NCBI GenBank assembly: GCA_964476835.1
Contig: CAYZCE010000024.1
Location: forward strand, 1 to 31,353
Length of the DNA: 31,353 nucleotides
Source of the DNA: PALSA-926 sp964476835
GTDB taxonomy: Bacteria; Pseudomonadota; Alphaproteobacteria; Micavibrionales; UBA2020
Reading direction: 5' to 3'
Positions within the stretch are counted from its first letter, which is position 1; each line of letters begins with the position of its first letter. The notes beneath the pieces were generated by a model. That model was not told where the DNA came from. It did no database searches and worked only from the letters and a program-made list of their open reading frames with translations. This document shows positions 24,542-31,353 of the stretch, in pieces. A program made the translations under genes and the position numbers.

Positions 24542-24661
24542 TTGGGATAAATTACACGTTTTTTTTCGTCAGGTTAAGGACTTGTGATAAAAAAGCGCTA
24601 TTGACATATAATCATCATCCACTTTAAATGTCGTCCTCTCATTCCAAGAAGGAGCCTTTTT
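24542..24661. other. Divergent promoter region between surA and the 132-aa gene
   Basis: 120 AT-rich bases include a T8 run near 24559-24566. For the plus-strand gene TTGACA stands at 24601-24606, with TTAAAT (24624-24629) 17 bases on. A perfect TATAAT also overlaps at 24607-24612, with a weaker TTGTGA 19 bases before it (24582-24587), so two start sites are possible. No clear promoter was found for surA. Confidence 0.55.
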
Positions 24662-25060
24662 ATGGCCGATACCCTGCGCGACGTTTTCAACGAGTTGTCC
24701 GAAATCAAACAAGCCTCCGCCGTCCTCGGCAAGGTCGCGCTGCCGCACCTGACCGAGGCCGCGGAAGAGGCGCTGCTCGCGGCGCTCGACGCCAACGACG
24801 GCGAGAAGTTCACCTATACCGCCCTCGACCACAGCCAGTATCTCAAGATGCAGAAAGCCGGCCCCGAAACCTATGGCCTCGAAGCCGCGACCGCGCTGAT
24901 GAAGAAGGCGCTGGTGCAAGAAGATTTCAACATGAGCGTCCTTGCCCCCTTCGTCGCGGGCGTCGACCTCAAGTCGGCGGCGGGGATCACGGACGGCGCG
25001 CGTCTCGCCGCCCTCGCGGAAAAGCACGGGTTCAAGGCCTTGGGCGCGCTGCTCGCCTAA
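24662..25060 (+). CDS. Hypothetical acidic helical protein, 132 aa
   Basis: A 132-residue soluble protein of unrecognised family. It is alanine- and leucine-rich and mostly helical (LRDVFNELSEIKQASAVLG, LTEAAEEALLAALDAND). A central stretch has Tyr residues (FTYTALDHSQYLKMQ), and the tail repeats helix-forming Ala/Leu. It has no cysteine, signal peptide or membrane segment. AAGGAG lies seven bases before the ATG and a strong promoter precedes it, so it may be well expressed. Its stop overlaps the uvrD stop of the other strand (25057-25060). Confidence 0.8.
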   Translation: MADTLRDVFNELSEIKQASAVLGKVALPHLTEAAEEALLAALDANDGEKFTYTALDHSQYLKMQKAGPETYGLEAATALMKKALVQEDFNMSVLAPFVAGVDLKSAAGITDGARLAALAEKHGFKALGALLA

Positions 25061-27255
25061 TCGGCGTTCGTCACGAAACGGTCGACGATCTTCTTGCGAC
25101 CGGCCTTGTCGAACTTAATGTCGAGCTTGTCGTGGTCGGTCGCGATCACGGTGCCGAGGCCGAAGGTCTCGTGGGAGACGCGGTCGCCGACCGAAAAGCC
25201 GCCAGTTGATTCAAGGTCATCGTCGAGGTCGACGTCCTGCAAGGACGCGCGCGGCGCACTGTAGCTGCGCTGCTGTTGTTGCTGCTGTCCGCCATAAACG
25301 CCCATCTCAGCGCCCCTGACCGTATGTTCTTTCGGCAGTTCGTCGATGAAGCGCGACGGCAGGCTGCTCACCATGCTGCCATACGTGAAACGGTTAGCCG
25401 CAAAGAAAATAAACGCTCGCTTACGTGCCCGCGTAATACCGACGTAGGCGAGGCGGCGCTCTTCCTCCAGCCCCGCCAGTCCATTTTCATCGAGCGCACG
25501 CTGATTGGGGAACAGCCCTTCTTCCCATCCGGGTAAAATGACGGCGTCGAATTCGAGCCCTTTGGCGCCGTGGTAGGTCATGATGGTGACTTGTTCCCCG
25601 TTTATCACCGTGTCGGTATCCATCACGAGCGATACGTGTTCGAGGAACTCGGGCAAGCTCTCGAACTCGCTGAGACCGCCGACGAATTCGCGCAAGCCCT
25701 CAAGGCGTCCTGCCGCTTCTGGCTCCTTGCTGGCCTGCCACATCGCGGCATAGCCGCTTTCATCGAGCACGACCTGCGCCAGCTCTACATGGCTCAGTTC
25801 GCGCATCAGCCCGCGCCAGCGCGCGAGCGACGCCATGAAGCCGCGCAAGGTTTCGCCCGTCTTGCCGGTGAAGGCGTTGTCGGCCAGCATGCGCTCCAGC
25901 GCCGTGTGCATCGAGACGCCGAGGTTGCGCGCCGCCACCTGCATCTTCTGAACGGAGGCCAGGCCGATGCCGCGCTTGGGCAGGTTGATGATGCGCTCGA
26001 GCGCGAGGTCGTCGTCCGCCTGCGCGATGGCGCGGAGATAGGCGATGATGTCGCGGATTTCCTGCCGCTCGTAGAAGCGCATGCCGGCCAGAACCTTGTG
26101 CGGGATGCCTTCGCGCATGAAGCGTTCTTCAAAGGCGCGCGTCTGGTGCGAGGCGCGCACCAGCACGGCGATTTGGCTGTAAGGGAACCCTTCGCGCTTC
26201 AGCTTGTCGATCGTGGCGGCGGCGTGCTGCGCTTCCTGCATGCCGTCCCAGACGCCGGTGACGGCGATTTTCTCGCCATCGCCTGCCGCGCTCCACAGCT
26301 CCTTGCCGAGGCGGCCTTTGTTGTACGCGATCACGCCGTTGGCGGCGGAAAGGATATGCCCGGTGGAGCGGTAATTCTGCTCCAGCCGCACGATCTTGGC
26401 GCCGGGAAAATCTTTCTCGAAGCGCAGGATATTGCCGATCTCCGCGCCGCGCCAGCCGTAGATGGACTGGTCGTCGTCGCCGACGCAGCAGATGTTCTTG
26501 TGCCCCTGCGCCAGCAGGCGCAGCCACAGGTATTGCCCGAAGTTGGTGTCCTGATATTCGTCGACGAGGATGTAGCGGAAGCGGCGCTGGTAGCCTTCGA
26601 TCACGTCCGCCTGCGCGGGGTCGCGGAAGATGGTGAGGATGTGCATCAGCAAATCGCCGAAGTCGCAGGCGTTGAGCGTGCGCAGGCGCGACTGGTATTC
26701 GCGGTAGATCTCGGGCAGCTTGCCGCCCGCGACGTCGCCGCCGTCGGCCGCGTTGACCTGTGTGGGCGTCTCGCCGCGGTCCTTCCAGCGCTGGAGGAAG
26801 CCCATGACCATGCGCGGCGGCCATTTCTTGGCATCCACGTTGCGGTCTTCCATCACCTGCTTGAGCAGGCGGATCTGGTCGTCGTCGTCCAAGATGGTGA
26901 AATTCGATTTCAGCCCCACCAGCTCCGCGTGCTGGCGCAGCATCCGCGCGGCGATGGAGTGGAAGGTTCCGAGCCACATGCCGTCGACCGGTTGCCCCAG
27001 CATCGCGGCGACGCGGTGCTTCATCTCGGCGGCGGCCTTGTTGGTGAAGGTGACGGCCAGGATTTCCCACGGCTTCGCGCGGCCCGTGTTGAGCAGATGG
27101 CCGAGGCGGGTGGTGAGCACGCGCGTCTTCCCCGTGCCTGCGCCGGCCAATACCAGCACGGGGCCGTCGAGCGCCTCGACTGCGTCGCGCTGGGCGGGAT
27201 TGAGTTTTTCAAGATATGAAAAACTGTTCTGGCCGGGCTGTTCAAAAAGATCCAT
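25057..27255 (-). CDS. uvrD: UvrD/PcrA-type 3'-5' DNA helicase
   Basis: A 732-residue superfamily-1A helicase. LNPAQRDAVEALDGPVLVLAG is the Q-motif and start, and Walker A GAGTGKT is at 38-44. VTFTNKAAAEM, ILVDEYQDTN, VGDDDQSIYGWRGA, LEQNYRST, MTYHGAKGLEFD and LAYVGITRA follow in order. The C-terminus has a six-Gln run, then FSVGDRVSHETFGLGTVIATDHDKLDIKFD. That is the Tudor-like RNA-polymerase-binding domain of PcrA/UvrD. Roles are nucleotide-excision and mismatch repair and removal of stalled complexes. A TTGTCA/TATTTT promoter and an inverted repeat lie upstream. Confidence 0.95.
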   Translation of the reverse strand: MDLFEQPGQNSFSYLEKLNPAQRDAVEALDGPVLVLAGAGTGKTRVLTTRLGHLLNTGRAKPWEILAVTFTNKAAAEMKHRVAAMLGQPVDGMWLGTFHSIAARMLRQHAELVGLKSNFTILDDDDQIRLLKQVMEDRNVDAKKWPPRMVMGFLQRWKDRGETPTQVNAADGGDVAGGKLPEIYREYQSRLRTLNACDFGDLLMHILTIFRDPAQADVIEGYQRRFRYILVDEYQDTNFGQYLWLRLLAQGHKNICCVGDDDQSIYGWRGAEIGNILRFEKDFPGAKIVRLEQNYRSTGHILSAANGVIAYNKGRLGKELWSAAGDGEKIAVTGVWDGMQEAQHAAATIDKLKREGFPYSQIAVLVRASHQTRAFEERFMREGIPHKVLAGMRFYERQEIRDIIAYLRAIAQADDDLALERIINLPKRGIGLASVQKMQVAARNLGVSMHTALERMLADNAFTGKTGETLRGFMASLARWRGLMRELSHVELAQVVLDESGYAAMWQASKEPEAAGRLEGLREFVGGLSEFESLPEFLEHVSLVMDTDTVINGEQVTIMTYHGAKGLEFDAVILPGWEEGLFPNQRALDENGLAGLEEERRLAYVGITRARKRAFIFFAANRFTYGSMVSSLPSRFIDELPKEHTVRGAEMGVYGGQQQQQQRSYSAPRASLQDVDLDDDLESTGGFSVGDRVSHETFGLGTVIATDHDKLDIKFDKAGRKKIVDRFVTNAD

Positions 27256-27413
27256 AAGCGTCTCGGGACTCGCGAAAAATATTCACTTCTCTATAGCAGA
27301 GAAGGCTATTCCCTACCCTAAAAATAATATAGGCTTGTAGCCGTGACAAAAACGTCATCTGCGGGACTAGGGGGCGGGTGGCGTTTGAAATTGAATTTAC
27401 AAGGAGTTTAGCA
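27256..27413. other. Divergent intergenic region between uvrD and pal
   Basis: 158 bases. On the minus strand TTGTCA (27344-27349), 17 bases and TATTTT (27321-27326) form a candidate uvrD promoter. A 7-bp inverted repeat, CTTCTCT-ATAGC-AGAGAAG (27286-27304), would lie in the uvrD leader. For pal I see AAGGAG (27401-27406) but no convincing promoter. No alphaproteobacterial LexA box (GTTC-N7-GTTC) is visible. Confidence 0.5.
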
Positions 27414-27926
27414 ATGAATACCCGTATCTTGAGCTTATTGGCAGTCCTCGTCCTCGTGGCGGGCTGCTCGTCGTCGCCGGAAGACAACGGCTCGGTTTCC
27501 ACCGACATGACGGCGCCCATCGCTTCCGCACCGGCAAGCACCGCACCGGTTGAACCGGCCGGCGCGCTTCCGGGCACGCAGCAAGACCTCGTCGTCAACG
27601 TCGGCGACCGCGTCTTCTTCGGCTACGACAAGTACGACCTCACGCCCGACGCCCGCGCCATCCTCGAGAAGCAGGCGAACTGGATGAAGCAATACGCCAG
27701 CGTCAAGGTCATCGTCGAAGGCCACTGCGACGAGCGCGGCACCCGCGAATACAACCTCGCCCTCGGCGAGAAGCGCGCGATGACTGCCAAGAACTACCTG
27801 ATCGCGCTCGGCGTCGATGCCGGCCGCATCCAGACCATCTCCTACGGCAAGGAACGTCCGGCCGTGGCAGGTTCGGATGAAGCCGCATATGCGCAGAACC
27901 GCCGCGCCGTCTCCGTCGTCCAGTAA
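27414..27926 (+). CDS. pal: Peptidoglycan-associated lipoprotein Pal
   Basis: A 170-residue lipoprotein. The signal peptide ends in the lipobox LVAGC (Cys18), followed by a Ser/Pro/Ala-rich linker to about residue 60. The OmpA-like peptidoglycan-binding domain contains VFFGYDKYDLTPDA, VEGHCDERGTREYNLALGEKRA and SYGKERPAVAGSDEAAYAQNRRAV. It anchors the outer membrane to peptidoglycan and works with TolB. AAGGAG lies seven bases before the ATG; an in-frame upstream start at 27378 would disturb the signal peptide. cpoB follows by 13 bases. The tolQRAB genes expected upstream are absent; uvrD lies there instead. Confidence 0.96.
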   Translation: MNTRILSLLAVLVLVAGCSSSPEDNGSVSTDMTAPIASAPASTAPVEPAGALPGTQQDLVVNVGDRVFFGYDKYDLTPDARAILEKQANWMKQYASVKVIVEGHCDERGTREYNLALGEKRAMTAKNYLIALGVDAGRIQTISYGKERPAVAGSDEAAYAQNRRAVSVVQ

Positions 27927-27939
27927 GACCGGGCGATAG

Positions 27940-28794
27940 ATGACGCGCACGACTGCATCGTCTGCAACAAGGCTCCTGCTCATCGCAGGGGCCTTGTTTG
28001 CTTTCAGCCTTCCCGTGAGCGCCCAGACGGCGAGCGAGTCGCGCCAGCTGATGGGCCGCCTCGACCAGCTCGACAACCAGGTGCAGACGCTGAGCCGCGC
28101 GGTTTATCGCGGCGATGCGCCGGCGGCGTCTGCTTCCGGCACGGCCTCGTCCGCCGCTTCTGCTTCCGGGTTCGAGCAGCGCTTGGGCCAGCTCGAAGAT
28201 CAGCAGCGCGCGATGACCGGGCAGATCGAGAAGCTGACCTTTGATTTGCAAAAACTGAAAGAGACGGTCGAGCGCCAGCAGGCCGATACCGAACAACGCT
28301 TCCAGCAGCAGCAACAGCAACCGCCGCAACCGGTTGCAGCGGCGCCGACGCCGGCGCCGGAAAAGCCCGATGCGGCTTCCGTCTCGGGCGGCAACTTCGG
28401 CGGTAACGGTCCGGGCGAGGCGCTCTACGAACAGGCCTTCGCCGACATCAAGGACACGAAGTTCGCGGAAGCCGAGACCGGCTTCAAGAAATTCCTCGCG
28501 ACTTATCCCGACCATCCGCTCGCCGCGAACGCGCAGTACTGGCTGGGCGAAACCTACTACGGCCGCGCCGATTACAAGCAGGCGGCCAAGACCTTCGCGC
28601 AGTGCTACCAGACCTACCCGAAAAGCGCCAAGGCGTCGGACAGCCTGCTCAAGCTCGCCCTCTCGCTCTCGCGCCTCGGCAAGAAGGACGACGCCTGCCT
28701 TTCCCTGCGCCAGCTGCAAAAGGACGTGACCGACGCGGGCAATACTTTGCGCAAGCGCGGCGATCAGGAAATAAAATCGCTCGCCTGCCCGTAA
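27940..28794 (+). CDS. cpoB: CpoB/YbgF, Tol-Pal-associated TPR protein
   Basis: A 284-residue periplasmic protein. The signal peptide is cleaved after VSA (residue 28). A coiled-coil region (about 30-122) contains LDQLDNQVQTLSRAV and QIEKLTFDLQKLKETVE. A six-Gln run and Pro/Ala linker (122-145) precede a C-terminal TPR domain from about 158 (ALYEQAFADIKDTKFAEAETGF, LGETYYGRADYKQAAKTFA). CpoB coordinates PBP1B and Tol-Pal during constriction. It lies directly after pal, the normal order. A 29-bp palindromic repeat follows its stop. Confidence 0.92.
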   Translation: MTRTTASSATRLLLIAGALFAFSLPVSAQTASESRQLMGRLDQLDNQVQTLSRAVYRGDAPAASASGTASSAASASGFEQRLGQLEDQQRAMTGQIEKLTFDLQKLKETVERQQADTEQRFQQQQQQPPQPVAAAPTPAPEKPDAASVSGGNFGGNGPGEALYEQAFADIKDTKFAEAETGFKKFLATYPDHPLAANAQYWLGETYYGRADYKQAAKTFAQCYQTYPKSAKASDSLLKLALSLSRLGKKDDACLSLRQLQKDVTDAGNTLRKRGDQEIKSLACP

Positions 28795-28802
28795 GGCTTG
28801 AC

Positions 28803-28872
28803 GTGTCATCCCGAACGCAGTGAGGGATCTTAAATGGACATTCAAGATCCCTCACTGCGTTCGGGATGACAC
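28803..28872. repeat. Palindromic repeat element, 29-bp perfect inverted repeat
   Basis: Two 29-base arms (28803-28831 and 28844-28872) are perfect inverted copies around a 12-base loop. The arm opens GTGTCATCCCGAACGCAGTG and ends in AGGGATCTT, a well-known type of dispersed bacterial intergenic palindrome. Read in other frames it yields the familiar spurious peptide SVIPNAVRDLE. No U-tract follows, so it is not a standard terminator. The element ends four bases before the tilS ATG. Confidence 0.92.
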
Positions 28873-28876
28873 TGTT

Positions 28877-30136
28877 ATGATTGACCCTGTTGCCCTCGAT
28901 GAATTTTCCGCCGCCATGCGCCAGCTGGGCTGCGATCCCGCGCGTCCGCTCGCGCTCGCGGTATCGGGCGGCGGCGACAGCATGGCGCTGGCTGTGCTGG
29001 CGAAAGAATGGAGCGCGGCGGTCACGGCCTTCACCGTCGATCATGGCTTGCGCGGCGAGTCTGCGGCAGAAGCGCAAGCGGTGCATCAAAAATGTGCAAG
29101 CCTCGGCATCGCGCACGAAATCCTGTCATGGCACGGCGAGAAGCCTGGCACGGGCGTGCAGGCGCGTGCACGCGAGGCGCGGTATGACCTTTTGCTTTCC
29201 GCCTGCCGTGCGCGCGGCATCGGAACGCTTGCCCTCGCGCACAATATCGAAGACCAGGTCGAGACGTTCTGGATGCGCCTTGCGCACGGGAGCGGCCTTG
29301 ACGGCCTTGCGTCGATGGCGTCGGCGCGCGTGCTGGCCGATGTGACGTTGGTCCGCCCGCTGCTCGGCTTCTCGCGCGAACGATTGCGCGCGACATGCCG
29401 CACACGCGGCATCGAATGGATTGAAGACCCGTCCAACCGGAACGAAAAATTCCTGCGCGTGCGCCTGCGCGGCTTTGAAGAGGCGCTTGCCGCCGAAGGC
29501 CTGACGCCTGCGCGTCTCGCCGCAACGGTGCAGAAACTGCAGGATGCGCAGGACGCGCTGCAAACCATGACCGCCCGCGCGGCGGCGCGCGGCCTTGCGC
29601 TGCGCGACGAAGGCTATGCCGAACTCGACCTTTCCGTCTGGCGCGAGGAGCCGCGCGACATCCAGCGCCGCCTGATCGCCTTGGCGATCTCCGCCGTCGC
29701 GCCCGCGCCCTATCCCGCCGGGTTCGAGGCGGTGGAAGACCTGCGGCAGGCCTTGGAGCCGCCCGGCTTCGCAGGTCGTACGCTGGCAGGGTGCGAGGTT
29801 TTCGCGAAGGACGAACACTTGTTCGTCGCCCGCGAAGCTGCCGCCGCCGAAGTCCGCCGTCCCGCGGCCGACGGACTTTTGTGGGACGGCCGCTTCGCCG
29901 TTTCAGGCCTTGCCGGCGAATCATGCGCGATCGGTGCGTTGGGTGAAGCGGGTGTTGTTGCATTAAGGAAACAAAATGCAGATGCCGCGGCGCGGCTGGA
30001 ATCCTTGCCTTCCAAGGTCCGGCGCGTGCTGCCGGCGCTCTGGCGTGATGAAAATCTCGTGGCAGTTCCGCATCTTAGCTACTATGGCGCCGCGGCGCTC
30101 CGCAACTGCCGCCTGCGCTTCGTGAATGTTGTTTAA
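28877..30136 (+). CDS. tilS: tRNA(Ile)-lysidine synthase
   Basis: A 419-residue PP-loop ATPase with the signature ALAVSGGGDSMALA (SGGGDS at residues 30-35). FTVDHGLRGESAAEA, ALAHNIEDQVETFWMRL and RPLLGFSRERLRATC, with the IEDPSN motif, are diagnostic of TilS. It converts C34 of tRNA-Ile(CAU) to lysidine so that AUA is read as Ile; it is essential in nearly all bacteria. The start is the ATG at 28877. A longer in-frame reading would translate the palindromic repeat and is rejected. No proper Shine-Dalgarno sequence exists: the hairpin arm occupies that position, with GGGATG about ten bases upstream. It precedes ftsH, as usual. Confidence 0.93.
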   Translation: MIDPVALDEFSAAMRQLGCDPARPLALAVSGGGDSMALAVLAKEWSAAVTAFTVDHGLRGESAAEAQAVHQKCASLGIAHEILSWHGEKPGTGVQARAREARYDLLLSACRARGIGTLALAHNIEDQVETFWMRLAHGSGLDGLASMASARVLADVTLVRPLLGFSRERLRATCRTRGIEWIEDPSNRNEKFLRVRLRGFEEALAAEGLTPARLAATVQKLQDAQDALQTMTARAAARGLALRDEGYAELDLSVWREEPRDIQRRLIALAISAVAPAPYPAGFEAVEDLRQALEPPGFAGRTLAGCEVFAKDEHLFVAREAAAAEVRRPAADGLLWDGRFAVSGLAGESCAIGALGEAGVVALRKQNADAAARLESLPSKVRRVLPALWRDENLVAVPHLSYYGAAALRNCRLRFVNVV

Positions 30137-30158
30137 ACGCACGTGGACGCGATATAAT
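30129..30158 (+). promoter_or_regulatory. Candidate ftsH promoter
   Basis: TTGTTT (30129-30134, at the tilS stop), an 18-base spacer and a perfect TATAAT (30153-30158) precede ftsH. The -35 is weak (TTG only), but the -10 is consensus and lies in an AT-rich stretch. Transcription would begin near 30165, giving a leader of about 29 bases. Confidence 0.55.
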
Positions 30159-30193
30159 TAATATAGAGAGTGAACCAACCCCCGTGAGGCAGC

Positions 30194-31353
<1,160 letters not shown>

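Noticed and set aside
25262..25290. Triplet-repeat run in uvrD encoding six Gln (and a similar run in cpoB)
   Set aside because: The runs are short, mixed CAA/CAG codons inside linkers, with no sign of phase variation.
25570..27219. 549-codon plus-strand frame opposite uvrD
   Set aside because: It is a mirror frame of a complete UvrD helicase, without domain signatures or a ribosome-binding site.
27256..27413. SOS (LexA) box upstream of uvrD
   Set aside because: No GTTC-N7-GTTC or GAAC-N7-GAAC pattern was found; only the CTTCTCT/AGAGAAG inverted repeat is present.
28820..28876. N-terminal extension of TilS through the repeat
   Set aside because: The extension is the translated palindrome. 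The PP-loop spacing fits the ATG at 28877.
28649..29116. Minus-strand frame containing SVIPNAVRDLE
   Set aside because: This peptide is the well-known false translation of this type of palindromic repeat; the frame is antisense to cpoB and tilS.

Overview
This is a GC-rich chromosomal window of an alphaproteobacterium. The main evidence is the gene sets and their order. A tsaE-murU-addB-addA-(ankyrin)-trxA run is typical of Alphaproteobacteria, which use AddAB rather than RecBCD. A pal-cpoB-tilS-ftsH run, a thrS-infC pair and a surA-rsmA pair are also present, together with a thioredoxin-reductase-like ferredoxin-NADP reductase. A predatory or host-associated lineage is possible because of two ankyrin genes and several missing operon members, but the sequence does not settle this. 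No tRNA, rRNA, CRISPR array, insertion sequence or prophage is visible.

Layout. 1-321: 3' end of ettA, followed by a symmetric terminator. 383-3574 (minus): an orphan protein with an HNH-like motif, and an unusually short RNase R/II-family exoribonuclease. 3766-4377 (plus): a small ankyrin protein meeting, stop to stop, the minus-strand pair FNR-nfuA (4374-5953). 5997-15386 (plus): tsaE, murU, addB and addA chained by three ATGA overlaps, then a second ankyrin protein, trxA and a small orphan protein, closed by a strong terminator. 15458-17969 (minus): thrS-infC, with infC apparently starting at AUC. 18113-20428 (plus): two glycosyltransferases (GT4, GT9) and a TusA-like protein. 20425-21162 (minus): an SDR dehydrogenase. 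21243-21911 (plus): gmk. 21913-24541 (minus): surA, rsmA and an orphan protein. 24662-25060 (plus): a second orphan protein behind a good promoter. 25057-27255 (minus): uvrD/pcrA. 27414-31353 (plus): pal, cpoB, a 29-bp perfect palindromic repeat, tilS and the 5' part of ftsH.

The genes are mainly housekeeping: translation (ettA, infC, thrS, rsmA, tilS, tsaE), DNA repair (addAB, uvrD), envelope maintenance (murU, surA, pal, cpoB, glycosyltransferases, ftsH), redox and Fe-S metabolism (fnr, nfuA, trxA, tusA) and nucleotide metabolism (gmk). The genome is compact. Three convergent gene pairs overlap by four bases at their stop codons, many same-strand neighbours overlap by one to four bases, and no gene-free stretch exceeds about 160 bases.

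No clear new multi-gene system is present. The most unusual items are: the HNH-like orphan; two ankyrin proteins sharing an APEKW tail motif, one of them inserted into the addA-trxA junction; the AUC start of infC; the long hairpin ending four bases before the tilS start; and the absence of amgK, pdxA and tolQRAB from places where relatives usually carry them.
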